In this document: in pieces, positions 9,907-22,895 of the stretch
Position numbering within the stretch: position 1 is the stretch's first letter
Layout of the letters: each line of letters starts with the position of its first letter
From: Cinclus cinclus
Taxonomy: Eukaryota; Chordata; Aves; Passeriformes; Cinclidae
DNA: 64,000 nucleotides
Assembly: GCF_963662255.1 (NCBI RefSeq)
Contig: NC_085052.1
Coordinates: 36,776,654 to 36,840,653 of the forward strand
Direction of reading: 5' to 3'
Position numbers and translations under genes: made by a program
Notes under the pieces: model-generated
Database searches by the model: none
The model's input: only the letters and a program-made list of their open reading frames with translations
Told to the model about the DNA's origin: nothing

Positions 9907-12107
9907 GTCACAATGGTTCCTTGCTTCTCTTAACCCCTGTGCTGTCACAATGCATCCCATGCCCTTTTAGGCCACTTGATGTCACAATGAATCATTTGAT
10001 TCTTGGCCTCCATGGTGTCATAATGGTTCCTTGTTTCTATTGGGCCCCATGCTGTCACAATTCATCCCTGGCCCTTTTACGCCCCCTGGTGTCTAATGGG
10101 ATCCTGGGATTTTTAGCCTCCATTGGGTCACAATGGATCCTTGCTTCTCTTAACCCCTGTGCTGTCACAATGCATCCCATGCCCTTTTAGGCCACTTGAT
10201 GTCACAATGAATCATTTGATTCTTGGCCTCCACGGTGGCATAATAGATCCTTGCTTCTATTGGTCCCCGTGCTGTAACAATCTATCCCTGCCACTTTTAG
10301 GCCCATTGGTGTCACAAGGGATCATTAGATTGTTAGCCTGCATTGGGTCACAATGGTTCCTTGCTTCTCTTAACCTCTGTGGTGTCACAATGCATCCCAT
10401 GCCCTTTTAGGCCACTTGATGTCACAATGAACCATTTGATTCTTGGCCTTCATGGTGTCATAATGGTTCCTTGCTTCTATAGGTCCCCATGCTGTCAGAG
10501 TCCATCCGTGGTCCTTTTGCGCCCCCTGGTGTCAAAAGGGATTCTTAGATTGTTAGCCTGCATTGGGTCACAATGGATCCTTGCTTCTCTTAACCTCTGT
10601 GGTGTCACAATGCATCCCATGCCCTTTTAGGCCACCTGATGTCACAATGAATCATTTGATTCTTGGCCTCCATGGTGGTGAAATTGTACCAGGTTTTAAT
10701 TGGGCCCCATGCTTTCACAATACATCCCTGCCCCTTTTAGGCCCATTGGTGTCAAAAGGGATCATTAGATTGTTAGCCTGCATTGGGTCACAATGGATGC
10801 TTACTTCTCTTAACCCCTGTGGTGTCACAATGCATCCCATGCCCTTTTAGGCCACATGATGTCACAATGAATTATTTGATTCTTGGCCTCCATGGTGGCA
10901 TAATAGATCCTTGCTTCTATTGGTCGCCGTGCTTTAACAATTCCTCCCTGCCCCTTTTAGGCCCATTGGTGTCACAAGGGATCATTAGATTGTTAGCCTG
11001 CCTTGGGTCACAATGGATCCTTGCTTCTCTTAACCCCTGTGGTGTCACAATGCATCCCATGCCCTTTTAGGCCACTTGATGTCACAATGAATCATTTGAT
11101 TCTTGGCCTCCATGGTGGTGTAATTGTACCAGGTTTTACTTGGGCCCCATGCTTTCACAATTCATCCCTGCCCCTTTTAGGCCCATTGGTGTCACAAGGG
11201 ATCATTAGATTGTTAGCCTGCATTGGGTCACAATGGTTCCTTGCTTCTCTTAACCTCTGTGTTGTCACAATGCATCCCATGCCCTTTTAGGCCACTTGAT
11301 GTCACAATGAATCATTTGATTCTTGGCGTCCATGGTGTCATAATGGTTCCTTGTTTCTATTGGGCCCCATGCTTTCACAATACATCCCTGCCACTTTAAG
11401 GCGCATTGGTGTCAAAAGGGATCATTAGATTGTTAGCCTCCATTGGGTCACAATGGTTCCTTACTTCTCTTAACCCCTGTGCTGTCACAATGCATCCCAT
11501 GCCCTTTTAGGCCACATGACGTCACAATGAATTATTTGATTCTTGGCCTCCATGGCGGCATAATAGATCCTTGCTTCTATTGGTCCCCGTGCTGTAACAA
11601 TCCATCCCTGGCCCTTTTTATACCCCCTGGTGTCACAAGGGATCATTAGATTGTTAGCCTGCATTGGGTCACAATGGTTCCTTGCTTCTCTTAACCTCTG
11701 TGGTGTCACAATGCATTCCAAGCCCTTTTAGGCCACTTGGTCTTACAATGAACCACTTGATTCTTGGCCTTCATGGTGTCATGATGGTTCCTTGCTTCTA
11801 TAGGTCCCCATGCTGTCAGAGTTCATCCGTGGTCCTTTTGCGCCCCCTGGTGTCAAAAGGGATTCTTAGATTGTTAGCCTGCATTGGGTCACAATGGTTC
11901 CTTGCTTCTCTTATCCCCTGTGCTGTCACAATGCATCCCATGCCCTTTTAGGCCACTTGATGTCACAATGAATCATTTGATTCTTGGCCTCCATGGTGGC
12001 ATAATTGTACCAGGTTTTACTTGGGCCCCATGCTTTCACAATTCATCCCTGCCCCTTTTAGGCCCATTGGTGTCAAAAGGGATCATTAGATTGTTAGCCT
12101 GCATTGG
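9907..12107 (+). repeat. Block b, copy 2 (10 monomers)
   Basis: Ten monomers matching 16732-18932 (offset 6825) and 24878-27078 (offset 14971). Its first monomer differs from the other three copies at unit 4: CTATTGGGCCCCATG here against CTTTTGGGCCTCATG at about 1671, 16861 and 25008. Copy 2 therefore either keeps an older form or was converted by an ordinary type D monomer. Confidence 0.85.
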
Positions 12108-14089
12108 ATCACAGTGGTTCCTTGCTTCTCTTAACCCCTGTGCTGTCACAATGCATCCCATGCCCTTTTAGGCCACATGATGTCACAATGAATTATTTGA
12201 TTCTTGGCCTCCATGGCGGCATAATAGATCCTTGCTTCTATTGGTCTCCGTGCTGTAACAATTCATCCCTGGCCCTTTTAGGCCCATTGGTGTCACAAGG
12301 GATCATTAGATTGTTAGCCTGCATTGGGTCACAATGGTTCCTTGCTTCTCTTAACCTCTGTGGTGTCACAATGCATCCCATGCCCTTTTAGGCCACATGA
12401 TGTCACAATGAATTATTTAATTCTTGGCCTCCATGGTGGTGAAATTGTACCAGGTTTTAATTGGGCCCCATGCTTTCACAATATATCCCTGCCCCTTTTA
12501 GGCCCATTGGTGTCAAAAGGGATCATTACATTGTTAGCCTCCATTGGGTCACAATGGATCCTTGCTTCTCTTAACCCCTGTGCTGTCACAATGCATCCCA
12601 TGCCCTTTTAGGCCACATGATGTCACAATGAATCATTTGATTCTTGGCCTCCACCGTGACATAATAGATCCTTGCTTCTATTGGTCCCCGTGCTGTAACA
12701 ATTCATCCCTGGCCCTTTTAGGCCCATTGGTGTCACAAGTGATCATTAGATTGTTAGCCTGCATTGGGTCACAATGGTTCCTTGCTTCTCTTAACCCCTG
12801 TGCTGTCACAATGCATCCCATGCCCTTTTAGGCCACTTGATGTCACAATGAATCATTTGATTCTTGGCCTCCATGGTGTCATAACGGTTCCTTGTTTCTA
12901 TTGGGCCCCATGCTGTCACAATTCATCCCTGGCCCTTTTATGCCCCCTGGTGTCAAATGGGATCCTGGGATTATTTGCCTCCATTGGGTCACAATGGATC
13001 CTTGCTTCTCTTAACCCCTGTGCTGTCACAATGCATCCCATGCCCTTTTAGGCCGCATGATGTCACAATGAATCATTTGATTCTTGGCCTCCATGGTGGC
13101 ATAATAGATCCTTGCTTCTATTGGTCCCCGTGCTGTAAGAATCCATCCCTGGCCCTTTTTATACCCCCTGGTGCCACAAGGGATCATTAGATTGTTAGCC
13201 TGCATTGGGTCACAATGGTTCCTTGCTTCTCTTAACCTCTGTGGTGTCACAATGCATTCCAAGCCCTTTTAGGCCACTTGGTCTTACAATGAACCATTTG
13301 ATTCTTGGCCTCCATGGTGTCATAATGGTTCCTTGCTTCTATAGGTCCCCATGCTGTCAGAGTCCATCCGTGGTCCTTTTGCGCCCCCTGGTGTCAAAAG
13401 GGATTCTTATATTGTTAGCCTGCATTGGGTCACAATGGTGCCCTGCTTCTCTTAACCCCTGTGGTGTCACTATGCATCCCATGCCCTTTTAGGCCACTTG
13501 ATGTCACAATGAATCATTTGATTCTTGGCCTCCATGGTGGCGTAATTGTACCAGGTTTTAATTGGGCCCCATGCTTTCACAATACATCCCTGCCCCTTTT
13601 AGGCCCATTGGTGTCAAAAGGGATCATTAGATTGTTAGCCTGCATTGGGTCACAATGGATCCTTGCATCTCTTAACCCCTGTGGTGTCACAATGCATCCC
13701 AGGCCCTTTTAGGCCACTTGATGTCACAATGAATCATTTGATTCTTGGCCTCCATGGTGGCATAATAGATCCTTGCTTCTATTGGTCCCCGTGCTGTAAC
13801 AATCCATCCCTGGCCCTTTTTATAACCCCTGGTGCCACAAGGGATCATTAGATTGTTAGCCTGCATTGGGTCACAATGGTTCCTTGCTTCTCTTAACCTC
13901 TGTGGTGTCACAATGCATTCCAAGCCCTTTTAGGCCACTTGATGTCACAATGAACCATTTGATTCTTGGCCTTCATGGTGTCATAATGGTTCCTTGCTTC
14001 TATAGGTCCCCATGCTGTCAGAGTCCTTCCGTGGTCCTTTTGCGCCCCCTGGTGTCAAAAGGGATTCTTAGATTGTTAGCCTGCATTGG
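12108..14089 (+). repeat. Blocks c+d, copy 1 (9 monomers)
   Basis: 1982 bp with two C monomers (12988, 13649), each followed by B. Marks are the start ATCACAGTGG in place of GTCACAATGG, the GTGACATAAT unit 4 start in monomer 12548, GCTGTAAGAATCC in the first C, and GAGTCCTTCCGTGG in the last (d) monomer. It recurs at 18933, 22896, 27079 and 30602. Confidence 0.86.
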
Positions 14090-15190
14090 GTCACAATGGA
14101 TCCTTGCTTCTCTTAACCCCTGTGGTGTCACAATGCATCCCATGCCCTTTTAGGCCACCTGATGTCACAATGAATCATTTGATTCTTGGCCTCCATGGTG
14201 GTGAAATTGTACCAGGTTTTAATTGGGCCCCATGCTTTCACAATACATCCCTGCCACTTTTAGGCCCATTGGTGTCAAAAGGGATCATTAGATTGTTAGC
14301 CTCCATTGGGTCACAATGGATGCTTACTTCTCTTAACCCCGGTGCTGTCACAATGCATCCCATGCCCTTTTAGGCCACATGATGTCACAATGAATTATTT
14401 GATTCTTGGCCTCCATGGCGGCATAATAAATCCTTGCTTCTATTGGTCCCCGTGCTGTAACAATCCATCCCTGGCCCTTTTTATACCCCCTGGTGCCACA
14501 AGGGATCATTAGATTGTTAGCCTGCATTGGGTCACATTGGTTCCTTGCTTCTCTTAACCTCTGTGGTGTCACAATGCATCCCATGCCCTTTTAGGCCCCT
14601 TGATGTCACAATGAATCATTTGATTCTTGGCCTCCATGGTGTCATAATGGTTCCTTGTTTCTATTGGGCCCCATGCTGTCACAATTCATCCCTGGCCCTT
14701 TTACGCCCCCTGGTGTCAAATGGGATCCTGGGATTATTAGCCTCCATAGGGTCACAATGGATCCTTGCTTCTCTTAACCCCTGTGCTGTCACAATGCATC
14801 CCATGCCCTTTTAGGCCACTTGATGTCACAATGAATCATTTGATTCTTGGCCTCCATGGTGTCATAATAGATCCTGGCTTCTATTGGTCCCCGTGCTGAA
14901 ACAATCCATCCCTGGCCTTTTTATACCCCCTGGTGCCACAAGGGATCATTAGATTGTTAGCCTGCATTGGTTCACAATGGTTCCTTGCTTCTCTTAACCT
15001 CTGTGGTGTCACAATGCATCCCATGCCCTTTTAGGCCACATGATGTCACAATGAATCATTTGATTCTGGGCCTCCATGGTATCATAATGGTTCCTTGTTT
15101 CTATTGGGCCCCATGCTGTCAGAGTTCATCCCTGGCCCTTTTACGCCCCCTGGTGTCAAATGGGATCCTGGGATTATTAGCCTCCATTGG
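14090..15190 (+). repeat. Truncated block e plus tail, junction region
   Basis: Monomer 14090 is the first monomer of block e. Monomer 14310 begins like 21135 (GGATGCTTACTTC, CCCCGGTGC) but its right half is the C type of 7485, sharing AATAAATCC. From there to 15190 the sequence follows 7485-8365 (offset 6825). Block e was thus cut and joined to the tail that leads into block a. Confidence 0.82.
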
Positions 15191-16731
15191 GTCACAATGG
15201 ATCCTTGCTTCTCTTAACCCCTGTGCTGTCACAATGCATCCCATGCCCTTTTAGGCCACTTGATGTCACAATGAATCATTTGATTCTTGGCCTCCATGGT
15301 GGCATAATTGTACCAGGTTTTACTTGGGCCCCATGCTTTCACAATACATCCCTGCCCCTTTTAGGCCCATTGGTGTCACAAGGGATCATTAGATTGTTAG
15401 CCTGCATTGGGTCACAATGGTTCCTTGCTTCTCTTCACCTCTGGGGTGTCACAATGCATCCCATGCCCTTTTCGGCCACTTGGTCTTACAATGAACCATT
15501 TGATTCTTGGCCTTCATGGTGTCATAAGGGTTCCTTGCTTCTATAGGTCCCCATGCAGTCATTGTTCATCCGTGGTCCTTTTGCGCCCCCTGGTGTCAAA
15601 AGGGATTCTTAGATTGTTAGCCTGCATTGGGTCACCATGGTTCCTTGCTTCGCTTAACCTCTGTGGTGTCATAATGCATCCCATGCCCTTTTAGGGTGGT
15701 TGATGTCACAATGAATCATTTAATTTTTGGCCTCCATGGTGGCGTAATTGTACCAGGTTTTAATTGGGCCCCATGCTTTCACAATACATCCCTGCCCCTT
15801 TTAGGCCCATTGGCGTCAAAAGGGATCATTAGATTGTTAGCCTCCATTGGGTCACAATGGATCCTTGCTTCTCTTAACCCCTGTGCTGTCACAATGCATC
15901 CCATGCCCTTTTAGGCCACTTGATGTCACAATGAATTATTTGATTCTTGGCCTCCATGGCGGCATAATAGATCCTTGCTTCTATTGGTCCCCGTGCTGTA
16001 ACAATCCATCCCTGGCCCTTTTTATACCCCCTGGTGCCACAAGGGATCATTAGATTGTTAGCCTGCATTGGGTCACATTGGTTCCTTGCTTCTCTTAACC
16101 TCTGTGGTGTCACAATGCATCCCATGCCCTTTTAGGCCCCTTGATGTCACAATGAATCATTTGATTCTTGGCCTCCATGGTGTCATAATGGTTCCTTGTT
16201 TCTATTGGGCCCCATGCTGTCACAATTCATCCCTGGCCCTTTTACGCCCCCTGGTGTCAAATGGGATCCTGGGATTATTAGCCTCCATAGGGTCACAATG
16301 GATCCTTGCTTCTCTTAACCCCTGTGCTGTCACAATGCATCCCATGCCCTTTTAGGCCACTTGATGTCACAATGAATCATTTGATTCTTGGCCTCCATGG
16401 TGTCATAATAGATCCTGGCTTCTATTGGTCCCCGTGCTGTAACAATCCATCCCTGGCCTTTTTATACCCCCTGGTGCCACAAGGGATCATTAGATTGTTA
16501 GCCTGCATTGGTTCACAATGGTTCCTTGCTTCTCTTAACCTCTGTGGTGTCACAATGCATTCCAAGCCCTTTTAGGCCACTTGGTCATACAATGAACCAT
16601 TTGATTCTTGGCCTTCATGGTGTCATAATGGTTCCTTGCTTCTATAGGTCCCCATGCTGTCATTGTTCATCCGTGGTCCTTTTGCGCCCCCTGGTGTCAA
16701 AAGGGATTCTTAGATTGTTAGCCTGCATTGG
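15191..16731 (+). repeat. Block a, copy 3 (7 monomers)
   Basis: Matches 8366-9906 at an offset of 6825 bp, including the marker monomer (15631), the C monomer (15851), the D monomer (16072) and the 220-bp C-like monomer (16292). It is the last copy of block a in the window; later repeats of the blocks start directly with block b. Confidence 0.87.
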
Positions 16732-18932
16732 GTCACAATGGTTCCTTGCTTCTCTTAACCCCTGTGCTGTCACAATGCATCCCATGCCCTTTTAGGCCAC
16801 TTGATGTCACAATGAATCATTTGATTCTTGGCCTCCATGGCGTCATAATGGTTCCTTGTTTCTTTTGGGCCTCATGCTGTCACAATTCATCCCTGGCCCT
16901 TTTACGCCCCCTGGTGTCTAATGGGATCCTGGGATTTTTAGCCTCCATTGGGTCACAATGGATCCTTGCTTCTCTTAACCCCTGTGCTGTCACAATGCAT
17001 CCCATGCCCTTTTAGGCCACTTGATGTCACAATGAATCATTTGATTCTTGGCCTCCACGGTGGCATAATAGATCCTTGCTTCTATTGGTCCCCGTGCTGT
17101 AACAATCTATCCCTGCCACTTTTAGGCCCATTGGTGTCACAAGGGATCATTAGATTGTTAGCCTGCATTGGGTCACAATGGTTCCTTGCTTCTCTTAACC
17201 TCTGTGGTGTCACAATGCATCCCATGCCCTTTTAGGCCACTTGATGTCACAATGAACCATTTGATTCTTGGCCTTCATGGTGTCATAATGGTTCCTTGCT
17301 TCTATAGGTCCCCATGCTGTCAGAGTCCATCCGTGGTCCTTTTGCGCCCCCTGGTGTCAAAAGGGATTCTTAGATTGTTAGCCTGCATTGGGTCACAATG
17401 GATCCTTGCTTCTCTTAACCTCTGTGGTGTCACAATGCATCCCATGCCCTTTTAGGCCACCTGATGTCACAATGAATCATTTGATTCTTGGCCTCCATGG
17501 TGGTGAAATTGTACCAGGTTTTAATTGGGCCCCATGCTTTCACAATACATCCCTGCCCCTTTTAGGCCCATTGGTGTCAAAAGGGATCATTAGATTGTTA
17601 GCCTGCATTGGGTCACAATGGATGCTTACTTCTCTTAACCCCTGTGGTGTCACAATGCATCCCATGCCCTTTTAGGCCACATGATGTCACAATGAATTAT
17701 TTGATTCTTGGCCTCCATGGTGGCATAATAGATCCTTGCTTCTATTGGTCGCCGTGCTTTAACAATTCCTCCCTGCCCCTTTTAGGCCCATTGGTGTCAC
17801 AAGGGATCATTAGATTGTTAGCCTGCCTTGGGTCACAATGGATCCTTGCTTCTCTTAACCCCTGTGGTGTCACAATGCATCCCATGCCCTTTTAGGCCAC
17901 TTGATGTCACAATGAATCATTTGATTCTTGGCCTCCATGGTGGTGTAATTGTACCAGGTTTTACTTGGGCCCCATGCTTTCACAATTCATCCCTGCCCCT
18001 TTTAGGCCCATTGGTGTCACAAGGGATCATTAGATTGTTAGCCTGCATTGGGTCACAATGGTTCCTTGCTTCTCTTAACCTCTGTGTTGTCACAATGCAT
18101 CCCATGCCCTTTTAGGCCACTTGATGTCACAATGAATCATTTGATTCTTGGCGTCCATGGTGTCATAATGGTTCCTTGTTTCTATTGGGCCCCATGCTTT
18201 CACAATACATCCCTGCCACTTTAAGGCGCATTGGTGTCAAAAGGGATCATTAGATTGTTAGCCTCCATTGGGTCACAATGGTTCCTTGCTTCTCTTAACC
18301 CCTGTGCTGTCACAATGCATCCCATGCCCTTTTAGGCCACATGACGTCACAATGAATTATTTGATTCTTGGCCTCCATGGTGGCATAATAGATCCTTGCT
18401 TCTATTGGTCCCCGTGCTGTAACAATCCATCCCTGGCCCTTTTTATACCCCCTGGTGTCACAAGGGATCATTAGATTGTTAGCCTGCATTGGGTCACAAT
18501 GGTTCCTTGCTTCTCTTAACCTCTGTGGTGTCACAATGCATTCCAAGCCCTTTTAGGCCACTTGGTCTTACAATGAACCATTTGATTCTTGGCCTTCATG
18601 GTGTCATGATGGTTCCTTGCTTCTATAGGTCCCCATGCTGTCAGAGTTCATCCGTGGTCCTTTTGCGCCCCCTGGTGTCAAAAGGGATTCTTAGATTGTT
18701 AGCCTGCATTGGGTCACAATGGTTCCTTGCTTCTCTTAACCCCTGTGCTGTCACAATGCATCCCATGCCCTTTTAGGCCACTTGATGTCACAATGAATCA
18801 TTTGATTCTTGGCCTCCATGGTGGCATAATTGTACCAGGTTTTACTTGGGCCCCATGCTTTCACAATTCATCCCTGCCCCTTTTAGGCCCATTGGTGTCA
18901 AAAGGGATCATTAGATTGTTAGCCTGCATTGG
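16732..18932 (+). repeat. Block b, copy 3 (10 monomers)
   Basis: Same monomer order as 9907-12107 and 24878-27078, including the C monomer with CATGACGTCAC (18272) and the B with GTCATGATGG (18493). The offset to the next copy is 8146 bp, which equals b+c+d+e+c+d (2201+1982+1981+1982 bp). Confidence 0.86.
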
Positions 18933-20914
18933 ATCACAGTGGTTCCTTGCTTCTCTTAACCCCTGTGCTGTCACAATGCATCCCATGCCCTTTTAGGCCA
19001 CATGATGTCACAATGAATTATTTGATTCTTGGCCTCCATGGTGGCATAATAGATCCTTGCTTCTATTGGTCTCCGTGCTGTAACAATTCATCCCTGGCCC
19101 TTTTAGGCCCATTGGTGTCACAAGGGATCATTAGATTGTTAGCCTGCATTGGGTCACAATGGTTCCTTGCTTCTCTTAACCTCTGTGGTGTCACAATGCA
19201 TCCCATGCCCTTTTAGGCCACATGATGTCACAATGAATTATTTAATTCTTGGCCTCCATGGTGGTGAAATTGTACCAGGTTTTAATTGGGCCCCATGCTT
19301 TCACAATATATCCCTGCCCCTTTTAGGCCCATTGGTGTCAAAAGGGATCATTACATTGTTAGCCTCCATTGGGTCACAATGGATCCTTGCTTCTCTTAAC
19401 CCCTGTGCTGTCACAATGCATCCCATGCCCTTTTAGGCCACATGATGTCACAATGAATCATTTGATTCTTGGCCTCCACCGTGACATAATCGATCCTTGC
19501 TTCTATTGGTCCCCGTGCTGTAACAATTCATCCCTGCCCCTTTTAGGCCCATTGGTGTCACAAGTGATCATTAGATTGTTAGCCTGCATTGGGTCACAAT
19601 GGTTCCTTGCTTCTCTTAACCCCTGTGCTGTCACAATGCATCCCATGCCCTTTTAGGCCACTTGATGTCACAATGAATCATTTGATTCTTGGCCTCCATG
19701 GTGTCATAACGGTTCCTTGTTTCTATTGGGCCCCATGCTGTCACAATTCATCCCTGGCCCTTTTATGCCCCCTGGTGTCAAATGGGATCCTGGGATTATT
19801 TGCCTCCATTGGGTCACAATGGATCCTTGCTTCTCTTAACCCCTGTGCTGTCACAATGCATCCCATGCCCTTTTAGGCCACTTGATGTCACAATGAATCA
19901 TTTGATTCTTGGCCTCCATGGTGGCATAATAGATCCTTGCTTCTATTGGTCCCCGTGCTGTAAGAATCCATCCCTGGCCCTTTTTATACCCCCTGGTGCC
20001 ACAAGGGATCATTAGATTGTTAGCCTGCATTGGGTCACAATGGTTCCTTGCTTCTCTTAACCTCTGTGGTGTCACAATGCATTCCAAGCCCTTTTATGCC
20101 ACTTGGTCTTACAATGAACCATTTGATTCTTGGCCTCCATGGTGTCATAATGGTTCCTTGCTTCTATAGGTCCCCATGCTGTCAGAGTCCATCCGTGGTC
20201 CTTTTGCGCCCCCTGGTGTCAAAAGGGATTCTTATATTGTTAGCCTGCATTGGGTCACAATGGTGCCTTGCTTCTCTTAACCCCTGTGGTGTCACTATGC
20301 ATCCCATGCCCTTTTAGGCCACTTGATGTCACAATGAATCATTTGATTCTTGGCCTCCATGGTGGCGTAATTGTACCAGGTTTTAATTGGGCCCCATGCT
20401 TTCACAATACATCCCTGCCCCTTTTAGGCCCATTGGTGTCAAAAGGGATCATTAGATTGTTAGCCTGCATTGGGTCACAATGGATCCTTGCATCTCTTAA
20501 CCCCTGTGGTGTCACAATGCATCCCAGGCCCTTTTAGGCCACTTGATGTCACAATGAATCATTTGATTCTTGGCCTCCATGGTGGCATAATAGATCCTTG
20601 CTTCTATTGGTCCCCGTGCTGTAACAATCCATCCCTGGCCCTTTTTATAACCCCTGGTGCCACAAGGGATCATTAGATTGTTAGCCTGCATTGGGTCACA
20701 ATGGTTCCTTGCTTCTCTTAACCTCTGTGGTGTCACAATGCATTCCAAGCCCTTTTAGGCCACTTGATGTCACAATGAACCATTTGATTCTTGGCCTTCA
20801 TGGTGACATAAGGGTTCCTTGCTTCTATAGGTCCCCATGCTGTCAGAGTCCTTCCGTGGTCCTTTTGCGCCCCCTGGTGTCAAAAGGGATTCTTAGATTG
20901 TTAGCCTGCATTGG
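18933..20914 (+). repeat. Blocks c+d, copy 2 (9 monomers)
   Basis: Matches 12108-14089 at an offset of 6825 bp and keeps the ATCACAGTGG start. Private differences include AATCGATCC at about 19489, TTTTATGCCAC at about 20095, and GGTGACATAAGGG in the d monomer near 20810. Confidence 0.86.
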
Positions 20915-22895
20915 GTCACAATGGATCCTTGCTTCTCTTAACCCCTGTGGTGTCACAATGCATCCCATGCCCTTTTAGGCCACCTGATGTCACAATGAAT
21001 CATTTGATTCTTGGCCTCCATGGTGGTGAAATTGTACCAGGTTTTAATTGGGCCCCATGCTTTCACAATACATCCCTGCCACTTTTAGGCCCATTGGTGT
21101 CAAAAGGGATCATTAGATTGTTAGCCTCCATTGGGTCACAATGGATGCTTACTTCTCTTAACCCCGGTGCTGTCACAATGCATCCCATGCCCTTTTAGGC
21201 CACATGATGTCACAATGAATTATTTGATTCTTGGCCTCCATGGTGGCATAATAGATCCTTGCTTCTATTGGTCGCGATGCTGTAACAATTCATCCCTGCC
21301 CCTTTTAGGCCCATTGGTGTCACAAGGGATCATTAGATTGTTAGCCTCCATTGGGTCACAATGGATCCTTGCTTCTCTTAACCCCTGTGGTGTCACAATG
21401 CATCCCATGCCCTTTTAGGCCACTTGATGTCACAATGAATTATTTGATTCTTGGCCTCCATGGTGGCATAATTGTACCAGGATTTACTTGGGCCCCATGC
21501 TTTCACAATTCATCCCTGCCCCTTTTAGGCCCATTGGTGTCACAAGGGATCATTAGATTGTTAGCCTGCATTGGGTCACAATGGTTCCTTGCTTCTCTTA
21601 ACCCCTGTGGTGTCACAATGCATCCCATGCCCTTTTAGGCCACATGATGTCACAATGAATTATTTGATTCTTGGCCTCCATGGTGGCATAATAGATCCTT
21701 GCTTCTATTGGTCCCTGTGCTGTAACAATTCATCCCTGGCCCTTTTAGGCCCATTGGTGTCACAAGAGATCATTAGATTGTTATCCTGCATTGGGTCACA
21801 ATGGTTTCTTGCTTCTCTTAACCTCTGTGGTGTCACAATGCATCCCATGCCCTTTTAGGCCCCTTGATGTCACAATGAATCATTTGATTCTTGGCCTCCA
21901 TGGTGGCATAATGGTTCCTTGTTTCTATTGGTCCCCATGCTTTCACAATACATCCCTGCCCCTTTTAGGCCCATTGGTGTCAAAAGGGATCATTAGATTG
22001 TTAGCCTGCATTGGGTCACAATGGATCCTTAATCCTCTTAACCCCTGTGCTGTCACAATGCATCCCATGCCCTTTTAGGCCACATGATGTCACAATGAAT
22101 TATTTGATTCTTGGCCTCCATGGCGGCATAATAGATCCTTGCTTCTATTGGTCCCCGTGCTATAACAATACATCCCTGCCCCTTTTTATACCCCCTGGTG
22201 CCACAAGGGATCATTAGATTGTTTGCCTGCATTGGGTCACAATGGTTCCTTGCTTCTCTTAACCCCTGTGGTGTCACAATGCATTCCAAGCCCTTTTAGG
22301 CCACTTGGTCTTACAATGAACCATTTGATTCTTGGCCTTCATGGTGTCATAATGGTTCCTCGCTTCTATAGGTCCCCATGCTGTCAGAGTTCATCCGTGG
22401 TCCTTTTGCGCCCCCTGGTGTCAAAAGGGATTCTTAGATTGTTAGCCTGCATTGGGTCACAATGGTTCCTTGCTTCTCTTAACCCCTGTGCTGTCACAAT
22501 GCATCCCATGCCCTTTTAGGCCACTTGATGTCACAATGAATCATGTGATTCTTGGCCTCCATGGTGGCGTAATTGTACCAGGATTTACTTGGTCCCCATG
22601 CTTTCACAATACATCCCAGCCCCTTTTAGGCCCATTGGTGTCACAAGGGATCATTAGATTGTTAGCCTGCATTGGGTCACAATGGTTCCTTGCTTCTCTT
22701 AACTTCTGTGGTGTCACAATGCATACCATGCCCTTTTAGGCCCCTTGATGTCACAGTGAATCATTTGTTTCTTGGCCTCCATGGTGTCATAATGGTTCCT
22801 TGTTTCTATTGGGCCCCATGCTGTCACAATTCATCCCTGGCCCTTTTACGCCCCCTGGTGTCAAATGGGATCCTGGGATTATTAGCCTCCATTGG
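20915..22895 (+). repeat. Block e, copy 1 (9 monomers)
   Basis: 1981 bp. Marks are the E monomer with CCACCTGATG, GGATGCTTACTTC (21135), GTCGCGATGC (about 21272), TTATCCTGCATTGG (about 21782), GGATCCTTAATCCTC (22015), TGCTATAACAATAC in the C monomer at 22015 and CACAGTGAATC (22676). The whole series recurs at 32584 and, shortened, at 29061. Confidence 0.85.
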
